Shown piece by piece: positions 48,322 to 56,845 of a DNA stretch of 64,000 bases; positions within the stretch are counted from its first letter, which is position 1; the number at the start of each line of letters is the position of its first letter. The position numbers and the translations under genes were made by a program. The notes under the pieces were generated by a model. It made no database searches and was not told the origin of the DNA. It saw nothing but the letters and a program-made list of their open reading frames with translations. This DNA is from a virus: positions 186,001-250,000 of IMG/VR virus record IMGVR_UViG_3300024252_000004, one strand, 5' to 3'.

Positions 48322-49011
48322 TTAATAAGATTTGCCATCTTTATATCTTTCGCGCCTCTTATATCTTCCCATGCCTTTGTTCTTACCTTTATAAGTATCA
48401 GTCTGAGCATGACAATTTGGACAGATTAATCTAAGATTCGATAAAGAATTGTTTTCTGAGTTACCATCGATGTGATCTAATTCAATCGGCATTGGTAACT
48501 CATTCCATTCTAACAAATCGCACACAGAACATTTGCTTCCGTTGTGTTTTAAAAGATATCTTTTTCCAACTACCGCAGAAAACTTTCCAGATGCTATTCT
48601 TTTCTCAAGATCAAAATCATGCTGGCAATAGTTTGAGCAATACTTTGCAGAACCTCTCTTGGTTTTTTTGCCGCAATTTACACAATCTGATGCGGGTTTA
48701 CCATTTCTGGTGACGCCTACATTGTGAAATGAAGCAGAGCAGCTATGAGAACAAAATTTGGAATTAGCTTTAGCGTAGTTGGTGAATGAATTGCTGCAAC
48801 CTAAACAAATATATTCTACGAGAACTTCATTAAATAAACTCCTGCATTGACCTGAACAAAATGAATGCGTAAGATTTTTTCGAATGGAACGCAAAACTGA
48901 ATGCTTATTTATGCGATAAGCTTCATCGCATTGATCACACTCAAGAGTTACAATTTCTCTTGATTTGAAGTCTGATAACCACTCTCTGATGTTATCATCT
49001 GAATATTTCAT
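48322..49011 (-). CDS. HNH homing endonuclease (free-standing)
   Basis: 229 residues. Five or more CxxC treble-clef fingers (CDQC, FCSGQC, CLGC, FCSHSC, CVNC, YCSNYC) precede the HNH core CSVC, IELDHIDGNSENNS, NLRLICPNCHAQ. It is on the minus strand between + genes, as expected of a mobile insert. It lies 13 nt from tRNA-Thr; its recognition site may be in or near that tRNA. Confidence 0.88.
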   Translation of the reverse strand: MKYSDDNIREWLSDFKSREIVTLECDQCDEAYRINKHSVLRSIRKNLTHSFCSGQCRSLFNEVLVEYICLGCSNSFTNYAKANSKFCSHSCSASFHNVGVTRNGKPASDCVNCGKKTKRGSAKYCSNYCQHDFDLEKRIASGKFSAVVGKRYLLKHNGSKCSVCDLLEWNELPMPIELDHIDGNSENNSLSNLRLICPNCHAQTDTYKGKNKGMGRYKRRERYKDGKSY

Positions 49012-49024
49012 GTCTTCCTTTTAT

Positions 49025-49102
49025 GGCCGTCTAACTCAATTGGCTTAGAGTACCTACCTCGTAAGTAGGAAGTTTCCGGTTCGAGCCCGGAGTCGGCCTC
49101 CA
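49025..49102 (+). tRNA. tRNA-Thr (anticodon CGT)
   Basis: Acceptor GGCCGTC/GTCGGCC with one T-T mismatch, D arm ACTC/GAGT, anticodon stem CCTAC/GTAGG with loop CTCGTAA, T arm TCCGG/CCGGA, discriminator T and encoded CCA. It decodes ACG. Confidence 0.9.
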
Positions 49103-49180
49103 TATGCTTTATCTTAAGAAAATAATAGAAGTATCACTTCATTAAAAATAAATTGCTCCATAACATATAGGAAAGCTATA

Positions 49181-49588
49181 ATGGCTAAATACGATATGTC
49201 TCCACACATCAGAAACCTTGATAATTTCGTCGGCTGGATCTTTATCCGCACTGTTACCAGAGAGGCTGAAAAGAATCTTGGTGATGGCGGAAAGTTCTGG
49301 GAACAGTTCCCTGGAATGCGGGAGGCACACAAAGCAGGAGAGATTGATATCTCTCTGACGATTCAGGGTGTTGAAGTAGACTTTGTCGATGTGATGAATC
49401 AGGTTTACGCAGAGTACCGTAAGGCTGTCGCCGATGACTCTCGCACTCTCGCCAAGACTCTTATCTCTGACGAGTTGTCTGATAAGATTGATCTTATCAA
49501 GGACATGCTTGACGAGGTTGAGTCTAAGATTGCGGAAGAGATTCCTGAGGATAAACTGGCGAACATTAGAGAATGGCATAGCGATTGA
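49181..49588 (+). CDS. Hypothetical helical protein
   Basis: 135 residues, predicted mostly helical, with a coiled-coil-like end (LIKDMLDEVESKIAEEI). Unrecognised. The codon choice suggests reasonable expression. Confidence 0.6.
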   Translation: MAKYDMSPHIRNLDNFVGWIFIRTVTREAEKNLGDGGKFWEQFPGMREAHKAGEIDISLTIQGVEVDFVDVMNQVYAEYRKAVADDSRTLAKTLISDELSDKIDLIKDMLDEVESKIAEEIPEDKLANIREWHSD

Positions 49589-49611
49589 CTATGCTATAAC
49601 TTAGGAGTTCA

Positions 49612-50043
49612 ATGACCGAAGGAACCATAGGATTTACGGGAACAAGAGAAGGCTTGACTAATCTTCAAGTTTTCGAATTGGCCCGGTTGTTTGTGATAAA
49701 TTCAGAGCTATACGATACGTTCATACACGGGGACTGTATCGGTGCTGATGCTGACGCAGACCACATTGCGTACTCATTGGGTTACGCAATTAAGATGAGA
49801 CCATGTACTCTCGAAAGTATGAGAGCTTACTGTCGATCCGGTATAATAGTAGCAGAGCCAATGCCTCCCTTGGAGCGAAATAAGTTAATCGTCGGTGATT
49901 CGAATCTGATGATTGCTTGCCCCAAGGAAATGAAAGAGGTTCGTCGCTCTGGTACTTGGGCGACAATTAGGCACTCTATCAAGATGGGCACTAAATTGGT
50001 TATCATATATCCTGATGGTAGTCTGGAGGTAAAGAATGACTAA
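49612..50043 (+). CDS. SLOG-superfamily nucleotide-binding protein
   Basis: 143 residues. GFTGTREGLT (7-16), HGDCIGADADA (about 38-48), RNKLIVGDSNLMIACP and RSGTWATIRHS are the SLOG/DprA-like Rossmann signature. SLOG proteins bind nucleotides, nucleotide-derived second messengers or NAD-like ligands and occur in defence and counter-defence systems. Ligand unknown here. Coupled to the next gene. Confidence 0.72.
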   Translation: MTEGTIGFTGTREGLTNLQVFELARLFVINSELYDTFIHGDCIGADADADHIAYSLGYAIKMRPCTLESMRAYCRSGIIVAEPMPPLERNKLIVGDSNLMIACPKEMKEVRRSGTWATIRHSIKMGTKLVIIYPDGSLEVKND

Positions 50044-50260
50044 GAGTAGAGAAGAGTTTTTGCATAGAAAGAGTTTGATCCTGGGTAAGATGTTCCGCGA
50101 GGCTTATGAGCGTTGTGGCAAAGATCATCAAATCACTAAGGATCTTCTTGAAAGATATTGCAATACTCGCAGAGAGCTACCGGGTGAAGGGAATGACGGT
50201 CAACGTCAGTCTACAAGACTTGGAGCGTATGAGGCTTTCCAGTCAACGCAAGAAGGCTAA
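50036..50260 (+). CDS. Small basic hypothetical protein
   Basis: 74 residues, charged and helical, starting inside the SLOG gene end. Unrecognised. It ends before a strong terminator. Confidence 0.55.
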   Translation: MTKSREEFLHRKSLILGKMFREAYERCGKDHQITKDLLERYCNTRRELPGEGNDGQRQSTRLGAYEAFQSTQEG

Positions 50261-50283
50261 GAAAGAAACACATTCTGCATAGC

Positions 50284-50316
50284 AAAAAAGGGACACTGTA
50301 ATGGTGTCCCTTTTTT
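50284..50316 (+). terminator. Intrinsic terminator
   Basis: GGGACAC/GTGTCCC extended by A-T pairs to 13 bp, with an 7-nt loop and TTTTTT tail. A textbook terminator. Confidence 0.88.
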
Positions 50317-50320
50317 CGTG

Positions 50321-50345
50321 GCCGCCGGGGAGAAAAACTTGATAG
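50321..50345 (+). repeat. GCCGCCGGGGAGAAAAA repeat
   Basis: Same element as at 4926 and 55585, here between a terminator and promoter-like copy 11. The alignment with 4926 extends over about 30 positions, including CTTGATAG. Confidence 0.55.
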
Positions 50346-50348
50346 CGG

Positions 50349-50379
50349 ATTTTTCTACATTTCTCACAAGACGTTATAC
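50349..50379 (+). promoter_or_regulatory. Recurring promoter-like element, copy 11
   Basis: ATTTTTCTACATTTCTC then ACAAGACGTTATACT. First of two tandem copies ahead of the second E1-like module. Confidence 0.62.
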
Positions 50380-50456
50380 TAAGCCAGCAGCACGGCGCTG
50401 CAAACAACGTACAGCATCGGGCAAGCGGAAAACGAAACAAACTGTCGATAGACGAA

Positions 50457-50487
50457 AGTTTTCCAAATTTCCCACAGGATGTTATAC
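50457..50487 (+). promoter_or_regulatory. Recurring promoter-like element, copy 12 (tandem)
   Basis: AGTTTTCCAAATTTCCC then ACAGGATGTTATACG, 108 nt after copy 11. Two tandem copies suggest strong expression of the module that follows. Confidence 0.62.
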
Positions 50488-50530
50488 GATGGTGTCGGGT
50501 GAGCCGATAACGATTAAGGAGCGCGAAAGC

Positions 50531-50911
50531 ATGTCAAGTCGCAATGCAAAGTGGGATAAGGCGGTCAGTGATAAGACGCCTCTGAACCCAGAAGATACTC
50601 TCGCTTACTACGAGAATGTTCAGCTTGACCCCACCGCTGGTCTTTCCAGCCGTGACCGTGCTCGAATTGCTGGATGGATGAGTGCTACGAAGAATAGCTC
50701 CAACCAGCCTGATACTGTCGAGCTTTCAGATGGCGACAAGAGATACCTTGCCCGTCTGGACAAGAGAGCTAACGCTCTCCCCGCTGACAACACACAGTTT
50801 ATACAGCCGGTTGATTACTACAAGCTCCTTGGAGACGCATGGGACAATATGTACGTGTGGTTTAAGGGGAACAGTTGGCCAAAGGCCCGACCGGTTACTA
50901 CAGAGTCTTAG
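50531..50911 (+). CDS. Hypothetical protein
   Basis: 126 residues from the ATG after AAGGAGCGCGAAAGC; the long upstream frame crosses both promoter elements and is rejected. Helical, basic at the start. Unrecognised. First gene after the tandem promoters. Confidence 0.6.
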   Translation: MSSRNAKWDKAVSDKTPLNPEDTLAYYENVQLDPTAGLSSRDRARIAGWMSATKNSSNQPDTVELSDGDKRYLARLDKRANALPADNTQFIQPVDYYKLLGDAWDNMYVWFKGNSWPKARPVTTES

Positions 50912-50980
50912 AGAGAAGAAGGAAAGGGTTGCTATTTTGACCTTGACCAATTAATTAAAACAAAAGAAAGGAAATTACAT

Positions 50981-51448
50981 ATGTCTGCTGAATTCGATCT
51001 TCGTCCCGATGACCTCGTCATCATTCGTCTTACCCTTCGCGGTCGCGATGGCGGTGCTGCCGTCAACGTGAATGAGACCCCTACTGTTGCTGATCTCGGC
51101 CTCGGTCAGGATGCTCCTACCGTCGAGCCCCCAACGCTCGATACTGCCGAGTACGCTCGCCTGCTTTCTGCTGGCGGAAGTGATGCTGAGGCTGCCCTTC
51201 GTATGCTCGCTGAGTTTAACGAGGCAACCGCTGACTTCATGGCTGCTGGTGGAACCCCTCCTGCTGAGTCTCTGGCTCAGGCAGTGGTTGACTGGGTCGT
51301 TGAGACCCGTCCTGGCGGACACAAGTTCGTTACCACTGACTCCGCAGACGGCTACGTGATCTCCGCTCGTGAGATCAACATCCACCAGGTTAGCCTTGGT
51401 GATGATGACCGTGCCTTCCGTGTCACCGCTGTCGGTACTTGGGGCTGA
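50981..51448 (+). CDS. Hypothetical protein ending in glycine
   Basis: 155 residues, with highly favoured codons (many GCT, CTC, GAC), so probably abundant. A beta-rich start, an Ala-rich helical middle and a final beta part ending GTWG. The C-terminal glycine and the E1-like gene 1.6 kb downstream make a ubiquitin-like modifier role conceivable, but no fold evidence supports it. AAAGGAAATTACAT precedes the ATG. Confidence 0.55.
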   Translation: MSAEFDLRPDDLVIIRLTLRGRDGGAAVNVNETPTVADLGLGQDAPTVEPPTLDTAEYARLLSAGGSDAEAALRMLAEFNEATADFMAAGGTPPAESLAQAVVDWVVETRPGGHKFVTTDSADGYVISAREINIHQVSLGDDDRAFRVTAVGTWG

Positions 51449-51502
51449 TTAACTGAGCGTAAAGCTTAGTTAGTCGCGAAGGGTCAAAAATAGCTAAACA
51501 CT

Positions 51503-51540
51503 GGGGGTCGGTAGTTCGGAAGTTCTACCGACCCCCTTTG
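51503..51540 (+). terminator. Intrinsic terminator
   Basis: GGGGGTCGGTAG/CTACCGACCCCC, a perfect 12-bp stem with a 10-nt loop, then TTTG. It isolates the abundant protein gene upstream from the module downstream. Confidence 0.85.
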
Positions 51541-51607
51541 TCCATTCTTCTCTAAAGAATAAAACATTAAACATAACACCAATAACCTTTACTCATAGGT
51601 GATTAGA

Positions 51608-53020
51608 ATGTCCGATATTGGTAAGCTTTGGTCCACGGTAGACGTAGACCTTGAAAAGTATAAGGCCGGCACAATGCCGGAGGTTCGCAGGAGCGGCAGT
51701 TACAGTAACTGCAATTGTTCCGAGTGCCAGAGTCTTAAGGCTCTGCGTGACAATATTCTCGCCGCACGAAACGGAAGTACATTCTTCGGCATCTCCCGAG
51801 ATGTGCAGGCAAAGGTCGAAAAGGTCAAGATGTCTCTGGTCGTAGAGACTCCAGGCTTCTATAGTCTTGGCCCTATCTCGGATCAGACGAATGGTATCTT
51901 CGATACGGTCTACTTCTCCGAGCCCGGAAAGTATTCTTTCGTCAAGATTTACAAGGCCGCACGCAATGCTCCAGATGGTCTGATGCTCATTGACGATGAG
52001 ATCAGCGCTGCCTTTGGAGAGGGTGGAATTACGTCTGCTTACAGAGAGGCTTTCGGAAAGGTCTTTGTTATGGGAGAGCTTGCCGGCGATGCTTGGGGCG
52101 CTCTGAAGAATAAGATCAATCTCGCTATCCAGGGTGTTGTGCCTGAGGAAGATGAGCCTATTCTCGAAGAGGTTAACTTCGATGGAGTGTTTCTGGTCAA
52201 TGACCGATACATCCCGATGTTCTACTTCAATGACACCTTCACTATCATCACGAGTGCCGATGGTAATAGTAAGAAGTGTGAGTCCATCCCTGGTCTTCCC
52301 ACTGATGATGCGACTAAGTCGATGAACTACATCAAGAGCATCGCCAAGAAGCTTCCTAAGTGCTTCGGCTTTGCTGATGATAAGCACGCGATCCCATTCG
52401 TCTATGATACCGAGACGCATTCTCTTGCGACTGGTGTTGGGATCTCTGATGTCATTCATTGCCTTGTGAATGAGAATAAGGATAAGTTCTCTGAGGCCAT
52501 TCAGAATGTCTTTGGTCACGTTCTGAGTCCGCTTGAGTTTATTGATGCAGTGAAGCAGGACTTCGCAGTCAATGGTGCAGATGAGTTTGAGATCACCGAG
52601 TTCTGGCCTAAGCATGTTACGGCACGCTGGTCGGAGTGGGAGACTCACGATAAGCTGGACCACTCTGTTACCTTCTCTGGCTATCTTGCAGGAGTTAGTT
52701 TCCAGGGTAAGCCTCTGGTTGGGAAGAATGGTTCTCAGCGTGGAGACATCCACATTCGTTTCAACCCTGAGACTGGCCGTCCTTGGCTTATGAAGTCTCC
52801 CTGGTGTCAGCGAATCAACTCTTGGTCTAAGAAGAATCATGGAGTTATCGATCAGCTTTATGATATCTGGGCTCTCGCTGACTGGCTGTCCGGTCCCTTC
52901 GCTGAAAAGTGCAACCTCAACATGAAGTCTGCTCCTTGTGTCTTTGCTGGAAACAAGATGGTTGACCGAAAGAAGAGTGCTCTTGACAAGCTTCGTGCCA
53001 AGCTTAACGCTGTAGGCTGA
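51608..53020 (+). CDS. Large module protein, paralogue of 42051
   Basis: 470 residues from the ATG after ATAGGTGATTAGA. A CNCSEC near residue 35 may bind metal. It shares TPGFY, F.TEFWP, INSWSKK, DWLSGPFAEKC and a basic end LDKLRAKL with the protein at 42051, so two modules arose by duplication. One copy is next to an AAA+ ATPase, this one to an E1-like enzyme. Function unknown. Confidence 0.62.
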   Translation: MSDIGKLWSTVDVDLEKYKAGTMPEVRRSGSYSNCNCSECQSLKALRDNILAARNGSTFFGISRDVQAKVEKVKMSLVVETPGFYSLGPISDQTNGIFDTVYFSEPGKYSFVKIYKAARNAPDGLMLIDDEISAAFGEGGITSAYREAFGKVFVMGELAGDAWGALKNKINLAIQGVVPEEDEPILEEVNFDGVFLVNDRYIPMFYFNDTFTIITSADGNSKKCESIPGLPTDDATKSMNYIKSIAKKLPKCFGFADDKHAIPFVYDTETHSLATGVGISDVIHCLVNENKDKFSEAIQNVFGHVLSPLEFIDAVKQDFAVNGADEFEITEFWPKHVTARWSEWETHDKLDHSVTFSGYLAGVSFQGKPLVGKNGSQRGDIHIRFNPETGRPWLMKSPWCQRINSWSKKNHGVIDQLYDIWALADWLSGPFAEKCNLNMKSAPCVFAGNKMVDRKKSALDKLRAKLNAVG

Positions 53021-53066
53021 AGCTTAGTTTCCCCGCTACATAACACTAACTATACAGGTGTAACAA

Positions 53067-53858
53067 ATGCTACGTAGACCCACTATTGCCATCGTTGGCT
53101 GTGGCTTTATCGGCTCGCATCTTGCAGACGAGCTTGCTAAGCTTTTCTACTCTCAGGATGTATTCCCTTTCCACTTCCTCTTCATTGACTATGATGAATG
53201 GGAGGACCGGAACGCTGCGAACCAGAATGTGTCTTACGAGATCGCAAATAGTGAAGAGCCTAAGGCTATCACTTGCGCTCGGTATGCCAATCAGTACCCG
53301 AACAACGAGGGCAAAGCTGTCGTTGAGAAGCTGACTCATGCAAATGCTGCTGAGCTTCTAAAGGATGCTGTGCTTGTCATTGATGCAGTGGATAACATTC
53401 CTACTCGTCAGATCCTTTGGGCTATGGGTATTGGTGGAGCTACTGCTCCCTGTATGCATGTTGGTATCTCGCGGAAGGGTGACGGTATCATCAACTGGTC
53501 TTCGACCAAGCTTGATACCTTCCCTTTCAACCCGGTTGCAATGGCCGGTCGTGATCTCGCTGAGCAGGATGTCAAGGAGCCGCCTTGTGAAATGTATAAG
53601 TATCGTGCCTCTGGCATGGTTCTTTTCCAGGCAGCAGCTAAGGCTGTATCCTTCTTCTTCGGAAAGGATCCTTGGAATTATCTTGAGTGTGATGGGGTCA
53701 CTGAGCGTGGAACCATGACTTGCTGGACTACCAGTGTTGAGAACGGAGCGAAGCTTCTGACAGATGATATGTATCTGGATATGGAAGAGGGCTTTTTCCC
53801 TGTTGATTGGCGGGACGTTGACTTCCACGCTATCAACGCAGAAACGGACGAGGACTAA
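53067..53858 (+). CDS. ThiF/E1-like adenylating enzyme, second copy
   Basis: 263 residues. Rossmann GCGFIGSH (11-18), FIDYDEWEDRNAANQN (about 39-54) and LVIDAVDN (about 100-107) match the E1 fold, including the acidic and Arg/Asn residues that bind ATP. The C-terminal part with ERGTMTCWTTS holds a candidate cysteine. It is encoded 3 nt upstream of the zinc-ribbon protein at 53861. It is more divergent and longer than the copy at 35980. Confidence 0.8.
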   Translation: MLRRPTIAIVGCGFIGSHLADELAKLFYSQDVFPFHFLFIDYDEWEDRNAANQNVSYEIANSEEPKAITCARYANQYPNNEGKAVVEKLTHANAAELLKDAVLVIDAVDNIPTRQILWAMGIGGATAPCMHVGISRKGDGIINWSSTKLDTFPFNPVAMAGRDLAEQDVKEPPCEMYKYRASGMVLFQAAAKAVSFFFGKDPWNYLECDGVTERGTMTCWTTSVENGAKLLTDDMYLDMEEGFFPVDWRDVDFHAINAETDED

Positions 53859-53860
53859 AC

Positions 53861-55486
53861 ATGACTAATCGTAATTGGGGCAGGTCGAGTACGCCCACAA
53901 AGAAGACTGCTCACGCAAAGATCACGATCTACAGTGGCGAGATTCCAGAGGATGATAATACTGATGATTCCACTTGGGAGGTCGAGGGTGAGTATTACGT
54001 CGGAGAGCAGAGGCTCGGACAGGCTATTGACAATGCTGTTGATGTCCTTCAGGTCTACTCCGATGTAATCAAGGATGACAACAAGTCGTACAAGATGCCT
54101 ACTGGTAAGGACACTATTCCTAACCTCTTCATGAAGAAGGGAAGTGTTCCTACTAAGAGGACTTGGACCCGAAATGTTGCTTGCTGTGCATACAATGCAA
54201 CTGACGGCTACATGAAGCACTGGCTTGGTCGCCAGTTTGATCGGGATGATAGGGATTGGTACTGTCGCCACCATTTGGTGACCCCTGATGGTCTCCCTCA
54301 GGAGTTCAGTTTCACTGTGCTTCAGCAGCTTGTTGAGGCTTATGACTGTGGTATCAAGGGGATTCAGGTTCCACGAACCAGTCGTCGCTTTGATGAGCAG
54401 AAAATCTTCATTGAGGCTCTCGGCGCAAACCCTCTCTTTAAGGTGAATGGAAACACCACCAACGAAGAGGCTTATGAGGTTCTTTATCCCGAGGCAGCTA
54501 TTCCTATCTTCCTTGAGAAGGAAGGTCTGGATGATACTCCGAAGGGTCGTGCCGAGCTTAAGAAGCGTGTCTTTGACACTTGGCGATTCGAGTGTATTGA
54601 TATGCCCGATCTCGGTGCAGTCATCATGCGGCAGTTTTCTTTGAGCATGGTAGGACACAATGGTGGTTCTAACTACTATGGTCCTCGCTCTAAGTTCTCG
54701 GTGAATGATGATACTGATAAGTGGCTGATGGCTGTGCAGTTTGCAGAGCTTAAGGACATCGACTATCTTGTTCCGCTGGAGCTTGAGGCATACAAGGAGT
54801 ATGACGGTACTCTGATCTATGATTGGTGGGGAATCAAGTGCGATGCTTCTAAGACTCTTAGAGGTTACGCTCCCAAGTATCAGAGCACCAGTTCTTACCG
54901 AAGCGGCTATGGCGGCGGCAGCAGCTACAACGGTGATACTTCCGGCTCTGGCAAGGGAAAGACTGATTACTTTGTTCCTCCACTTCGGGCTCTTGGATAC
55001 GATGCTTCACAGATTCTTCTGATGTCTTGGAAGACTGCTCGGACCCTAAAGGAAGGTAAGATTTCTGCGAAGGGTACGGTCATTAAGAGTGATGGTACTT
55101 GGCTGTCTGAGAAGGATAAGAGTTCTTCCTCTAAGGATGGAGGACAGATGAAGCTTATCACGGACAAGGAGAATGTTTCGACAGAGGTGAAAGTCCTCGC
55201 TTACCCGCCTCTGTGTGAGGGTTGTCAAAAGAATCCAGGCGATACGGTCTATGATATCAATGATAACCTAAAGTGTGAGAACTGTGGTGATCTTGTCGAG
55301 GCGTACCTCGTTCCCAGGAACAACCTTCTGAGCGGCTGGACTGCTGTTAGCGAGCGAGCACTGTCTCAGCTTGATGACGACAGTGATGACGACCTTGAGG
55401 ATTGGGAATACCAGTGGCTTCTTGGGGGCGATGACACCGATGAGATAGATTTCAGTGGAGACTCTGGGAACATTCACCTTCCTTGA
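53861..55486 (+). CDS. Large hypothetical protein with zinc ribbon
   Basis: 541 residues. A Gly/Ser-rich linker (about 345-365) separates a large N-terminal part (with CRHH and CCAYN segments) from a C-terminal ribbon CEGC...CENCGD (about 450-475) and an acidic tail. Coupled to the E1-like gene. It might be a carrier or ligase-like partner in a modification pathway; nothing direct supports that. Confidence 0.58.
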   Translation: MTNRNWGRSSTPTKKTAHAKITIYSGEIPEDDNTDDSTWEVEGEYYVGEQRLGQAIDNAVDVLQVYSDVIKDDNKSYKMPTGKDTIPNLFMKKGSVPTKRTWTRNVACCAYNATDGYMKHWLGRQFDRDDRDWYCRHHLVTPDGLPQEFSFTVLQQLVEAYDCGIKGIQVPRTSRRFDEQKIFIEALGANPLFKVNGNTTNEEAYEVLYPEAAIPIFLEKEGLDDTPKGRAELKKRVFDTWRFECIDMPDLGAVIMRQFSLSMVGHNGGSNYYGPRSKFSVNDDTDKWLMAVQFAELKDIDYLVPLELEAYKEYDGTLIYDWWGIKCDASKTLRGYAPKYQSTSSYRSGYGGGSSYNGDTSGSGKGKTDYFVPPLRALGYDASQILLMSWKTARTLKEGKISAKGTVIKSDGTWLSEKDKSSSSKDGGQMKLITDKENVSTEVKVLAYPPLCEGCQKNPGDTVYDINDNLKCENCGDLVEAYLVPRNNLLSGWTAVSERALSQLDDDSDDDLEDWEYQWLLGGDDTDEIDFSGDSGNIHLP

Positions 55487-55528
55487 CAATTCGTTACGGT
55501 TCAAGCAGTAGACGTAACTCTTGATTAA

Positions 55529-55565
55529 CAAGAAGAGGGTAGACCAAGTGTCTATCCTCTTCTTG
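55529..55565 (+). terminator. Intrinsic terminator
   Basis: CAAGAAGAGGGTAGAC/GTCTATCCTCTTCTTG, 16 bp with one wobble and a 5-nt loop. It ends the second E1-like module. The T-run is short, so termination may be partial. Confidence 0.72.
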
Positions 55566-55582
55566 CCGTTTGATTCTGCCCC

Positions 55583-55606
55583 GCCCACCGGGGAGAAAAA
55601 GCTGAT
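55583..55606 (+). repeat. GCCCACCGGGGAGAAAAA repeat
   Basis: Matches the elements at 4926 and 50321, again between a terminator and a promoter-like element (copy 13). Confidence 0.55.
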
Positions 55607-55633
55607 TCGCGGCTCTTGGCGGGGGTTAGTTTA

Positions 55634-55665
55634 AATTTTTCTGACTTTCCCATAGGACGTTATAG
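55634..55665 (+). promoter_or_regulatory. Recurring promoter-like element, copy 13
   Basis: ATTTTTCTGACTTTCC then ATAGGACGTTATAGG. It leads into the kinase/CoA block. Confidence 0.62.
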
Positions 55666-55693
55666 GAAGCCAAAGGATTTTTAAGGTAAAACA

Positions 55694-56212
55694 ATGAAGA
55701 AGATATGCTACATTATGCGGGGAGTTCCAGGTTCTGGAAAAAGTACTGCCGCCCGTTCAATTGCTCGAACAGCACCGCCCGGAAAGGTTGGTGAGTTCTG
55801 GCATCACATTGGCGAGTTTGGTCCTGATCAGCGTTGCGCTCTATACTTCGGTGAGCCTGACGGTGATATCTTTTCTGCCGTTCATTCTGCGGACGATTAC
55901 TTTCTCAACGAGGAAGGGGTCTATGTGTTCAACAGGATGGCACTAGGAAAGGTTCACTCCAAGAACTTCAAGTCTTTCAGGGAGTCTTGTGAGCTTGACA
56001 TTCCTATTGTCATATGTGACAACACGAACCTTAGGCGGAAAGAGTGGAAGAAGTACGCAGCCTGCGGGGATAACCGAGGATATATCGTCGCCTTTGTAGA
56101 GATGCCTCTTCCAAATCCTCAAGTTGCAGCAGAGAGAAACTCACACGGAGTTCCACTTGCTGACATCAAACGAATGATTAAGAATTGGGAACCATTTAAT
56201 GGGAAAATATAA
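55694..56212 (+). CDS. P-loop kinase of the polynucleotide-kinase / N4BP2-like family
   Basis: 172 residues. Walker A GVPGSGKST (10-18), SADDYF (about 62-67), ICDNTNLRRKEWKKY (about 112-126) and a final RNSHGVPLADIKRMI...WEP are characteristic of AAA_33 end-kinases related to T4 PNK. It probably transfers phosphate from ATP to a 5'-OH nucleic-acid end. The RlaP-like nucleotidyltransferase follows within 800 nt, pointing to RNA repair. It overlaps the next gene by 14 nt. Confidence 0.78.
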   Translation: MKKICYIMRGVPGSGKSTAARSIARTAPPGKVGEFWHHIGEFGPDQRCALYFGEPDGDIFSAVHSADDYFLNEEGVYVFNRMALGKVHSKNFKSFRESCELDIPIVICDNTNLRRKEWKKYAACGDNRGYIVAFVEMPLPNPQVAAERNSHGVPLADIKRMIKNWEPFNGKI

Positions 56213-56471
56213 TTGGCGTAAGCTACTATTTAAGCCTTTCGGCATCCTTGTAGTTATCTTGAGGCACATAACCTCATGGTACATTGCTCCAATATGGGCC
56301 TTCTGCTTTCCCTACTTTGTAGGTGATGAAAGCTTCCTTCTGAGTGCCGCAATGGCGCTCGTTGTTGGTTTTGGATCGTACAAACTGTGGTCAGATTACG
56401 AGCCAGAACTGGATGGACAGATTACTATTGACGAATTGAAAAATCCTGTTAAGGATGATTTGTCTGAGTAG
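56199..56471 (+). CDS. Small membrane protein
   Basis: 90 residues with two hydrophobic segments (about 13-38 and 45-62) and an acidic cytoplasmic tail. It overlaps the kinase gene. Unrecognised. Confidence 0.58.
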   Translation: MGKYNWRKLLFKPFGILVVILRHITSWYIAPIWAFCFPYFVGDESFLLSAAMALVVGFGSYKLWSDYEPELDGQITIDELKNPVKDDLSE

Positions 56472-56512
56472 TTTTAACAACGGTACTAGATCCTAGACAA
56501 GGGTTATCGAAA

Positions 56513-56845
56513 ATGGGTTTGCGTTTCTACTCAGGTTCTCCGTTTGAACCTGAGCATGTGTATGTTCCTGAGTTGATCCCAGAAGGTGAACCGCTCGCCT
56601 ATGGGAACACTAGGGCGGTTTGTTTGATCCTTGAGGATTTGAATCAGGTTAATCAAGAATTTGATCTCGGCATTTCCTTAAGTGGAAGCGATTGTGCATT
56701 GGATCCTATTTCTGCTGATGATGCTTTGAGGTTGGCTTCTGCGCTGGAGATTTATCTATTGGATGTTCTCAAGCAAGATAGGCTTGATGGGCCGAAATTT
56801 CTTATCACAAGCGTTCTTAATGAGCCTCAGGGGGCCGATAGATAG
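56513..56845 (+). CDS. Hypothetical acidic protein
   Basis: 110 residues, unrecognised, with a helical C-terminus. A possible 33-codon ORF (56847-56948) follows but its start is TTG with poor spacing. Confidence 0.55.
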   Translation: MGLRFYSGSPFEPEHVYVPELIPEGEPLAYGNTRAVCLILEDLNQVNQEFDLGISLSGSDCALDPISADDALRLASALEIYLLDVLKQDRLDGPKFLITSVLNEPQGADR

